From positions 62,001 through 126,000 of the forward strand of contig NZ_BSDY01000002.1 of the NCBI RefSeq assembly GCF_027925155.1: 64,000 bases of DNA, in the 5' to 3' direction. This stretch comes from Propionigenium maris DSM 9537. Lineage in GTDB: Bacteria; Fusobacteriota; Fusobacteriia; Fusobacteriales; Fusobacteriaceae. The notes below the pieces were generated by a model. The model worked only from the letters and a program-made list of their open reading frames with translations. It was not told the DNA's origin and searched no databases. The translations under genes were made by a program, and so were the position numbers. Positions 58,401-64,000 of this stretch are shown here, piece by piece; the first letter of the stretch is position 1, and each line of letters opens with the position of its first letter.

Positions 58401-61400
58401 GCTTTCCTTATCCATCCACTCTCCCGTTGGGGTCTCCGAGGTAAATAGATATCCCTTGTCTTGTATCAGATCCCCCTCCTTTATCCTGTTGCCGTAGACC
58501 CTGTTTATGAGTTCTTTCTCCGGAACCTCCAGCTTTCTGAAGGAAGTCAGCTTTTCATTGGAACGCCCATTTCTTATGAGGGTGTCAAAGTCTTCAGCTG
58601 CTTTCTCTACAGTATATCCATTTTTCTCCAATACTTTTTTCCCCTCATCTGAGATCTTACCGGTCCTTAAAAAAGCATTCACGTGGCTGCCTATCAGGTC
58701 CTTTCCGTGCACCCTGTTTATCTTAGCTTCCTCCTTGGATATTTCTTTAATCTTTCTCTTTTGAAGATCTGCTGCTCTCTTCAGTTCATTTGTCCGTTCC
58801 GGGCTTAATCCTCCCTTTGAGATTCCTTCTTTTAGGTCCAATAAGGCCTTCTCTTTTAAGATGGCATCTATCTTCCCTTCATTTGCCTTCAGACCATTTT
58901 GAAATTCTTTGTATTTTTTTGTGTACTTCTTGCTGCTGTTTACTGTAAAGAATGTCTTTATTTTGTTAAGCAGATTACTTCCCTTCTCCACCTCTTTTTT
59001 GACCTTTTCCTCATTTCCCCTATCTTCCGAAGCTTCGAATATATTGTCAAAAGACACTTCTTCCGCGCCCCTTGAGGAAAGTGAAGGGTTCCACTTAGGA
59101 TCTTCTACTTTATTTCCTCTTAAAGAGTTTTCCAGCGAATTTTCGCCGTTAACTCCAGCTGTATAGATATCCTTTGGTCGCTCAATAGGTCTTAATAGCT
59201 TTATTACATTCAGCCCATGTAAATCATTGTGACTAGCTCCATCAACCTTCAAGATCTTATCTGCATTCAAATCCTTTCTATGAGCTAAGCCTATTTTGGC
59301 TTGTCCTGTAAAAAACTTCCAAACCTTGGTTTTAAAATCTGTTCCTCCTGCTTTTGTCACTGAATCTTCATTAGACATAACATTTAGATAGCTACCTGTT
59401 TTCTCCTCTATAATCTCTCTAGAGACTCTATGATCATTTCTTACAGGTGTTCCTAAAGTAACTAGATTTTTCACCTTGCCACCCTTCATAGTTTTCAATG
59501 CTTCATTTGCTACATTTCCACCATGACTGTGGCTTATTATATTTACTTCTATCCCCTTTTCATTATAGCCCTCTATTACCTTTGCCAGTTCCTTTCCCGC
59601 CTCTTTTCTTGCATCTGGATGATTCTTTCCACTCCATTGGAACGTTACAGACTCCCCTCCATACTGCTTCTCTATAGCCTTTCCTTGCGAAGAATCCGAG
59701 CTTATCCATCCCGTTTTGGCCTTATCTCCATTAAATGTTCCATGCACTAAGATATTTACAGTATTGTCCTTTACCGCCTCTACTTTTTCAGGTCGCTTAG
59801 ACTCCTGAACTATGCTAGGTTTTCCTTTATAATACTTCTTCTTAGTCAGGCCTTTAGAAAAGTTTACTTCTTCTTCCTTAGGTAACTTTCTTTTCTCCTT
59901 CTTCCAGACTTTTATCAGATCAATTTCTTTTTTGTTGGTAGAAATAACTTTTCCCTGATATTTGTCATTTGGATCTCCCTCTTTAGCAAGAACATCTGGC
60001 AGATTTAATTCTTTTTGTCTCAGTATACTATCCATCTTTTCCTCATTTGACTTAAGGGCATTATTAAATGTTGTATACTTTCTTATAAGAGTGTCATAAC
60101 TCTTTTTGTCCCCCTCCTTTTCATAAGATTCCTGAGCTTTTTTAAATTCCTTTTCCAATTTCTTCAGCTTAGGTGAATTTAATTTATATTCATTACCTGA
60201 TTCACCTTTTATTCCACTGCTTACTTCATAGTACTTATTCATCAGCTCATTGGAGTCGTAAAACCTCTTCATCTCCTTTACAATATCAGGTTTTCCTAAA
60301 GTATTACTTAAACTACCAGGTAGAGAAGCATCATATTCTAAAACAGGTAGAGAAGCATCATATTCTAAAAAGTCATCTAAAATTAAATCTAAGTCCTTTA
60401 TAGCCTCTTCTCCTTCCCTTGCTAATTCTCTCCTCTTCAGTTTTTCACTGCTCAACTCCTCTCCCAGCTTGTGTCCCCTTGCCTTGGCATCCTTCTCCCT
60501 CTGAGAACTCAGGTAATTTACATACTCGGTAGAGTCGCCTACCCTTCCGCTATACTTCAATAGCTTTCTGTCATCTCCTACTCCCAGAGCTTCCGATTCT
60601 CTCTTGTGCTTCACAAGTTCAGCCTGTTCCTTATGGGTCAGTTCATGGCTTAAGGTGTCCAGTACCTGAGCCAGAGTACGATTTGCATTTAAAACTACCC
60701 TGTCTGGCGTCCTTCCTTGAGACGCTATAAACACTCCCCTCTTCTCATCTGAGAGATTTTTATCAAGTTGCAGTTTTATCTTTTTAGTCTCAATTCCGCT
60801 GGCTTCACTAAAGGCTTCCATCCTGTAATCTATAACCGTTTGGAGAATAAAATCCCTCGCCATTTTATCGATGTCTTTCAGAGGTTTGTCTGCATATTCG
60901 GAATTAGTGAGGGAATCCATCAATACTTCATCTCCTGCTACTTTTTCCATGAAGCTTCTGTCCACATCTTCTTCAAGCCTTCTGTAGTTTGAGCTGAGCT
61001 TCAAATCATTTTGCAGGGCGCTTGTAACAAGCTGCTGGGTGAAGTCTAGGCCCTTCTTCTGGGAGAAACTTAAATCCCTCTCTCTATAGCTTGCATCGGC
61101 ATCTGATTCCTTAAGACGGTCCGCACTTTCCAGCCTACCTCTATGAGCCACCTTTCCTAGCTGCTTTAAAATAGCAACCTTCTCCTCTATGCTCATCTCC
61201 TCAAGGGTTTTTCCATACTCACTCTTAAATACATCTTTCAATATTTCTTTATCTTCCGGTGATAGACTATCTATAGCTTCTCCTGTTTTGTCGTATTCAC
61301 CTTCTATCTCTTCATCCATAATAGGATTACTTACCTCGTCCCTTTCTGGAAGAAATCCTTCCAAGCCTTCCCTCCCATATAGTGGCAGGCTCTCTCTTGA

Positions 61401-64000
61401 GTCACCTTCATTGGATAGGTTCACTTCTGATAAGCTCACTTCATCATATCTGTTGGTGTTTAAGCTGGTGTTTCCTCCCTCTGCTGTATCTTCCTTCCTC
61501 CCCAAGATCATTCCCTTCAAAGCACTGAACTGGGCCTTCCAGGTGGAAGCGGCATCCTTTATCCTCTTTTTAAATGTGCTTTCAAAATCTTTTTTCGATA
61601 CTAGAGACACCGTGCTGCCTTCGTTATCTACAACTAACTTATTCTTGCTGTTGATTACAAACTCCGGATTCTCCTTAGAAAAATCTACTTTCTTGAATTT
61701 ATCCTTAGTCAGGTCGTAGATTTTTCCTGTTTTGTCATCCATATAGTTGTTGCCTTCACTCTTCGCTACATATTCTTTAACTATGTGGACGAATTCTCTG
61801 TCGCTGGTATTCTTGTCTCCTCCGATCCTTCCCAGAGCCTCTAAATCCTTCCTCTTGCTTTCTGAGAGCTTGGAGCTTTTAGATGACTGAGATATTATCT
61901 CCCTCAGCCTCTTAGCATCTCCAGTGTCCACTCCTTCCGTTAAAAGAGTCTTTACAGTTTCCGCCATTACCCTTCTTTCTAGGCTCTCTCCAGTAGTGAC
62001 ATAGGCATCCCCGTCTTCCCTTATTACAAGGTATCTGTTGTCTTCTAGCCCTACTACCTTTCCATCTAGCTCCGGATTTTTCCTTAGGGCACTGTACTCC
62101 TCCTGAGTAATCTTCCTGCTGAAGTCATCTCCTATGAATTCGTAGTCCGTTCTTGGTCTGGAAGTAACCTCGGCTATCTCTACCTCTCCCCTTTCATTTA
62201 GGGTGAAGTATCTGCCATCCTCTATCTTTATTGCTCTCTCTCCCAGCTCAGAGTCTGTTGCAGCGTTCATTATCTCCTCTGGGGTTATCTCCCTGCCGCT
62301 TTTCTCATCTAGGTAGAGGTTTTCATCTGGCTTCATCACCTCTGTGACAACTATATTTCCCTCGTTATCCTTGGTAAAGTATCTGCCATCCTCTATCTTT
62401 ATTGCTCTCTCTCCCAGCTCTCCTATCACCTCTGCAGAGTCAAAGTCGGATTCCCTTACCTCCTTTTTAGTCTTGGGATCCACTATATGTGAGATCATTT
62501 CGAAATCCTCGGTTACCTTGGCAACCTTAAGTGCCCCTTCCTTATCCATTATAAAATGTCTGTTGTCCCCTAGGTCTACGCTCTCCATACCTAAGGCTTC
62601 ATTGTACTCCTTCCTTTGAGTAAACTCCTTCTCCGTAAGCTTTGCGCCCGTCTCTGGATCTACAAAGTAGTCGTCTCTTTCCCTTGTATACTCAACCTTA
62701 ACAGAACTTATGTCTCCGTCCTTGTCCCTTACGAAGTACCTTCCGTCTCCTATCTCTACAGCCTCTTGGCCTAGCTCATCGTGGTAGATTTTACTACTGT
62801 CAAAGTCATCGGTTGCTAATTCCTTGCCGCTTACAGGATCCTTTACGCTCTCCGGTCTCTCCTGAACCTCACTTAATTCAATTACTTTGATTTCACCGGC
62901 TTCATCCTTAACAAAGTACCTCTTTGCGTCAATCTTCACAGCATCCTGAGATAAGCTTTCTTGATAACTTTTTTGGCCTTCAAAGTCTTCACTGCTGATC
63001 TTAACCCCCGTCTCTGGATCTATGTACTCATCTGCTCTCTCCCTCACATAGTCCACTTCGGCTACCCTTATCTCACCGGAGTCATCCTTGATAAAGTATC
63101 TGCCATCTCCTATCTCCACAGCATCCTGCCCTAGATCCTCATTGAACTTTTTAGTACCTTCAAAGTCATCGGTTGCCAGCTCCCTGCCACTTTGAGGGTC
63201 CCTTACACTTTCAGGCCTCTCCTGTACCTCGGTCACCTCTGCTACCTTTATCTCACCGGAATCGTCTTTTATAAAGTACCTGCCATCTCCTATCGCTACT
63301 GCCTCTTGACCTAAGTCATCATTGTAGGTTTTATCCTTATCGAAGTCGTCAAACCCTATTTCTCTATTGGTAACAGGGTCATATGCTTTGCCTGGTATCT
63401 CCTTTACACCTGTTATCTCTGTAATCCCTACGCTTCCGTCGTCATTCTTTGTAAAGAATTTACCGTCCCCTATCTCAACGGCTTTTTTACCTAACAGTTC
63501 ATTCACAGGAGCATTCTCAAGATCCTTTTCCGTTACTTTTTTTCCGCTATCCTTGTCAAAGAAGTATTCACTTCCTGGCACAAGCTCGGTTTTGGGCTTG
63601 ACCATTACAACTGGTTCATCGCTTCCCTCCTTCCATACGATATTCCTGTCGGGATCATCGGTTTTAAGAACCCTTCCACCCAAAGCTTCGTCGTAAGGAA
63701 GATCTCCCAGCTCCCTTTCCCTGATCACTTTACCCGTTTTCTCATCTGTAAAGAATATATCTTGCTTCTTTTCAGATGTTATAAGAGTAATCTCTTTAAA
63801 GGTTTTTACTTCTTTTTCTGAATTTCCAAGGAGCACATCCTTCTTGAAGCTGTCGCTCCCCTTTACTACAAATGATCCGGAGTTTCTAAAAAAATTATTT
63901 CCTCCCACTCCGATTATGTCCATTTCTTTCTTTTTAGTAAATTCTCTTTCCGTATACTTTAATACTGTGTTGGCATCCAGTCTTACTTCACTCTCATATA
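52482..64000 (-). CDS. Giant modular effector: repeats, HExxH units, hydrolase, ART-like domains, tyrosine/SH3-ligand tail (5' end outside window)
   Basis: At least 3,838 codons are visible. The first ATG in the window (63,923) has no ribosome binding site, and the frame is open to 64,000 (ending Y-E-S-E-V-R-L-D-A-N-T-V), so the start lies outside. Residues are numbered from that ATG. 40-660: about ten ~57-residue repeats ending in D-G-R-Y-F-I-K-D-type strands. ~930-1200: zincin-like unit, H-E-L-T-H at 1093. ~1385-1580: alpha/beta hydrolase (L-V-H-G-T-F, nucleophile Ser1466 in S-H-S-H-G-G). ~1690-1900 and ~2850-3055: two near-identical ART-like domains (S-F-R-K-L-E-V-P, Y-L-F-T-S-E-T-P, G-E-I-D-Y). 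~1985-2300 and ~2465-2790: zincin-like units, H-E-L-E-H at 2108 and H-E-L-G-H at 2584. 3070-3813: acidic tail with Y-E-D-V, A-I-Y-G-D-P, E-L-Y-D-D-V, D-L-Y-E-S motifs and R-P-L-P-P-I-P. No membrane segments. Confidence 0.88.
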   Translation of the reverse strand, partial: YESEVRLDANTVLKYTEREFTKKKEMDIIGVGGNNFFRNSGSFVVKGSDSFKKDVLLGNSEKEVKTFKEITLITSEKKQDIFFTDEKTGKVIRERELGDLPYDEALGGRVLKTDDPDRNIVWKEGSDEPVVMVKPKTELVPGSEYFFDKDSGKKVTEKDLENAPVNELLGKKAVEIGDGKFFTKNDDGSVGITEITGVKEIPGKAYDPVTNREIGFDDFDKDKTYNDDLGQEAVAIGDGRYFIKDDSGEIKVAEVTEVQERPESVRDPQSGRELATDDFEGTKKFNEDLGQDAVEIGDGRYFIKDDSGEIRVAEVDYVRERADEYIDPETGVKISSEDFEGQKSYQESLSQDAVKIDAKRYFVKDEAGEIKVIELSEVQERPESVKDPVSGKELATDDFDSSKIYHDELGQEAVEIGDGRYFVRDKDGDISSVKVEYTRERDDYFVDPETGAKLTEKEFTQRKEYNEALGMESVDLGDNRHFIMDKEGALKVAKVTEDFEMISHIVDPKTKKEVRESDFDSAEVIGELGERAIKIEDGRYFTKDNEGNIVVTEVMKPDENLYLDEKSGREITPEEIMNAATDSELGERAIKIEDGRYFTLNERGEVEIAEVTSRPRTDYEFIGDDFSRKITQEEYSALRKNPELDGKVVGLEDNRYLVIREDGDAYVTTGESLERRVMAETVKTLLTEGVDTGDAKRLREIISQSSKSSKLSESKRKDLEALGRIGGDKNTSDREFVHIVKEYVAKSEGNNYMDDKTGKIYDLTKDKFKKVDFSKENPEFVINSKNKLVVDNEGSTVSLVSKKDFESTFKKRIKDAASTWKAQFSALKGMILGRKEDTAEGGNTSLNTNRYDEVSLSEVNLSNEGDSRESLPLYGREGLEGFLPERDEVSNPIMDEEIEGEYDKTGEAIDSLSPEDKEILKDVFKSEYGKTLEEMSIEEKVAILKQLGKVAHRGRLESADRLKESDADASYRERDLSFSQKKGLDFTQQLVTSALQNDLKLSSNYRRLEEDVDRSFMEKVAGDEVLMDSLTNSEYADKPLKDIDKMARDFILQTVIDYRMEAFSEASGIETKKIKLQLDKNLSDEKRGVFIASQGRTPDRVVLNANRTLAQVLDTLSHELTHKEQAELVKHKRESEALGVGDDRKLLKYSGRVGDSTEYVNYLSSQREKDAKARGHKLGEELSSEKLKRRELAREGEEAIKDLDLILDDFLEYDASLPVLEYDASLPGSLSNTLGKPDIVKEMKRFYDSNELMNKYYEVSSGIKGESGNEYKLNSPKLKKLEKEFKKAQESYEKEGDKKSYDTLIRKYTTFNNALKSNEEKMDSILRQKELNLPDVLAKEGDPNDKYQGKVISTNKKEIDLIKVWKKEKRKLPKEEEVNFSKGLTKKKYYKGKPSIVQESKRPEKVEAVKDNTVNILVHGTFNGDKAKTGWISSDSSQGKAIEKQYGGESVTFQWSGKNHPDARKEAGKELAKVIEGYNEKGIEVNIISHSHGGNVANEALKTMKGGKVKNLVTLGTPVRNDHRVSREIIEEKTGSYLNVMSNEDSVTKAGGTDFKTKVWKFFTGQAKIGLAHRKDLNADKILKVDGASHNDLHGLNVIKLLRPIERPKDIYTAGVNGENSLENSLRGNKVEDPKWNPSLSSRGAEEVSFDNIFEASEDRGNEEKVKKEVEKGSNLLNKIKTFFTVNSSKKYTKKYKEFQNGLKANEGKIDAILKEKALLDLKEGISKGGLSPERTNELKRAADLQKRKIKEISKEEAKINRVHGKDLIGSHVNAFLRTGKISDEGKKVLEKNGYTVEKAAEDFDTLIRNGRSNEKLTSFRKLEVPEKELINRVYGNRIKEGDLIQDKGYLFTSETPTGEWMDKESGAGYVYYSVEGYGSPMPKGGSKAGEIDYRANTVFRVKGIETDEAGNTLVNMEEVSEGPLKNKPIKDIYTGEITSNQPGPGDDTHEDAEGITEYDRDFTSLNEVPEDKAGVSPDVEDSTRVEVSTDTSSGRSQEREELLEKVSKLEVGEKWKRLKKAVDVRYTQRLFEDERVMKLIEDPLKSRDGAGVLDLDEALNLSEKKELLEMFVENKEKAFSEAMKTEFEKANLVFDAKLPENTRGQYDPNQKKVLMNVDPDKKFLQFLKTSDHELEHKDQFSTVFFLPSDSPLREVFKESIANMDFDMKHYKNYSEDPQMYEASLIERDANKTMNRTIDALHAIADRLQDGPDDYKNKGGYIGISDPYRKRSADVFIDKNLIGEEKKLKLLKANKETVELGLNKEAKKELEEISTAYQEIGERYEKGEITKILRDTMVQSLVEKLKGMEERNNLKLDPTDNGLKVKKEEGGIVERLKRLFTRKSSEKYLAPADLAESKVVSKLPEEGKSETSQPDTLLDSAGKPDILAEILRFYNSNDLIQKYRDVKDVLPKEENSEYNFDASKLWEFEKSTNKTFGNFKKKRDKKSYEKFIKEYTKFQNELKSKEEKMDSILNMQPEKKRKALAKISNSETDRKWKKLKKATDIRYTQNLFEDKAFMDLIDRNKDINNIGENLTEEEKTKLLKLLAKNKEKAFSEATKVKFKEAELDLIADRTGKEKELGYYANRKNKVVVNSGNHKDFKEVVKTLDHELGHKDQYDMMDRLPSDSPLRKEFEQVREDMKFDVLYYDSDNEAMYLNSLIERDTRENEKRTQHAIKDIVSRLSDEKREGLVAISKPKKGSTLAMDRFRDIKLIGEERKLESLIANKEAVELGLKEGEKKELEEITTAYQEVNERHERGEISESLKDTMVQSLVKKLKEMEERNVLKFDRSGRLVTGKELYKPDDLMKKYYSARSGAPKEFDSLEKLAKNFENSLRSFEERGDEKSYKKLAKEYKKFQEGLKADEGKIDARLKEKALLELKEGITKGGLSPERTNELKRAADLQKRKIKEISQEEAKINKIHGKDLIGSHVNAFLRTSKISDEGKKVLEKNGYTAAKAAKDFGALIKNGRSNEKLTSFRKLEVPEKELINKVYGNKIKEGDLIRDRGYLFTSETPTEEWSDKESGVGYVYYSVEGYGSPMPLGGAKAGEIDYKPNTVFKVKGIEIDESGNTFVSMEEVSGESEKGKAIKDIYTGEANARRPLPPIPQSGKEDGYKPLDNDYAGSGSTSGSIASVESDYEDVDGSSGSIAQGEAIYDDPIEVKLGRKDEVSVSYDDVEVFVENDLYESGGGEDEELDLNSDSVASNEDAYGYVADGYEPVGNAPAGFNAEKPQGPKPKRVLPQISLPLTPQSGKEDSYKPLDDDYAEIGSTSGGIASSESDYEDVDGRSGSIAQGEAIYGDPTVYDFIKDGDLDPEELYDDVVLPKEKKGFMDRVKDLFRGKSSEKYLAGTDSKLPGKESSENPLNESGGEEYSDLHDETYKEIRDNDVEEFVENELYVSGRSGSEEAGGPASTESDYEDVDGSSGSVAQGEAIYGDPTVYDFIKDGDLDPEELYDDVVLPKEKKGFMDRVKDLFRGKSSEKYLAGTDSKVPGKGSSESPIYDSAGNEYEEINELNLDRGREAEDAISYDDVEVFVENDLYESGGGEDEELDLNSGSVASNEDAYGYVADGYEPVGNAPAGFNAEKPQRPLPPIPQPGKEDSYKPLDDDYAELGSTSGGIASSESDYEDVDGSSGSVAQGEAIYGDPTVYDFIKDGDLDPEELYDDVVLPKEKKGFMDRVKDLFRGKSSEKYLAGTDSKLPGKESSENPLYESGGEEYSGLHDETYKEIRDNDVEEFVENELYVSGGSGSEEAGGPASTESDYEDVDGSSGSVAQGEAIYDDPTTYEMIGDEDLDLLKPKKTAKGKKGKREKAMVLYSKDSPSQSTEKISKLETGNNGRG
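52660..54700 (-). repeat. Near-identical interspersed repeats in the effector tail
   Basis: A block of about 220 bases begins near 52,912, 53,539 and 53,947 in almost identical form. It encodes S-E-K-Y-L-A-G-T-D-S-K, the linker F-M-D-R-V-K-D-L-F-R-G-K, E-E-L-Y-D-D-V, A-I-Y-G-D-P and Y-E-D-V-D. A second block (D-L-Y-E-S-G-G, D-G-Y-E-P-V-G, A-E-K-P-Q) occurs near 53,250-53,440 and 54,310-54,490. DNA identity is as high as protein identity, so the copies are recent and prone to recombination. Confidence 0.85.
61990..63800 (-). repeat. About ten ~57-codon repeats in the N-terminal part of the effector
   Basis: Each unit follows D-P-x-T-G-x-x ... D-F ... Y-x-x-x-L-G-x-x-A-V-x-I-G-D-G-R-Y-F-x-K-D-x-x-G-x-I-x-V-x-E. 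The central units are closest to one another; the first and last are degenerate. DNA identity between units is lower than in the C-terminal repeats, so this array is older. The pattern suggests a beta-rich fibre or adaptor; no known repeat family is recognised. Confidence 0.8.

Noticed and set aside
1..64000. tRNA, rRNA, tmRNA or CRISPR loci
   Set aside because: I looked for T-loop GGTTCGAATC-type motifs, CCA ends and short regular repeats and found none that form such genes.

Overview
The window looks like chromosomal DNA of an anaerobic, AT-rich bacterium. AGA/AGG arginine codons, strong GGAGG ribosome binding sites, many rho-independent hairpins, many MarR-type regulators and families of tiny signal-peptide proteins suggest Fusobacteriota of the Ilyobacter/Propionigenium kind. 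That assignment is inference from gene style and content; there is no rRNA here to anchor it.

Region 1 (1-16,100) is metabolic. It holds two hypothetical proteins, an AEC carrier, a glycyl-radical activase (NrdG) followed by a ThyX-like protein, a GH31 alpha-glucosidase with a LacI-type operator, a DUF1540 protein, a methyltransferase, a MarR-controlled efflux operon (HlyD adaptor, FUSC-type membrane protein, MarR) and a gnd-zwf-pgl oxidative pentose phosphate operon. Long intergenic gaps carry dispersed repeats (near 0.8, 4.7 and 34.1 kb; hairpins near 0.92 and 5.05 kb) and gene debris.

Region 2 (16,100-23,100) has a cluster of five tiny secreted proteins, two of them tandem duplicate pairs. 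They share a palindromic operator with the neighbouring marR gene. An Ere-like hydrolase, proBA and a secreted protein with three YTQ/DYS repeats follow.

Region 3 (23,100-42,300) carries transporters (DUF819, EamA, ZupT, and an APC permease behind a lysine riboswitch), a cold-shock protein, homoserine dehydrogenase, a frameshifted HAD gene, two GNATs, topoisomerase III and an aldo/keto reductase. It also has an RNA-repair-like neighbourhood (nucleotidyltransferase, DUF504/MJ1316, RtcB) and a lipoprotein with a complete CuA site.

Region 4 (42,300-64,000) is accessory. It begins with an IS200-type element. Two divergent GH18 chitinases without signal peptides share a coiled-coil plus Ig-like N-terminal architecture, with a small coiled-coil protein between them. 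The rest is dominated by an enormous minus-strand gene (52,482 to beyond 64,000; more than 3,830 codons, 5' end outside the window). It encodes about ten N-terminal ~57-residue repeats, three HExxH zincin-like units, an alpha/beta hydrolase, two ADP-ribosyltransferase-like domains (possibly a third at the window edge), and an acidic C-terminus packed with EPIYA-like tyrosine motifs and RPLPPIP-type SH3 ligands. A one-base shift separates a fourth HExxH unit (51,559-52,473). Downstream lie an unlisted 52-aa ORF and a winged-helix protein. This locus reads as a modular host-directed effector system and is the best candidate for an undescribed system. No secretion apparatus is visible in the window.
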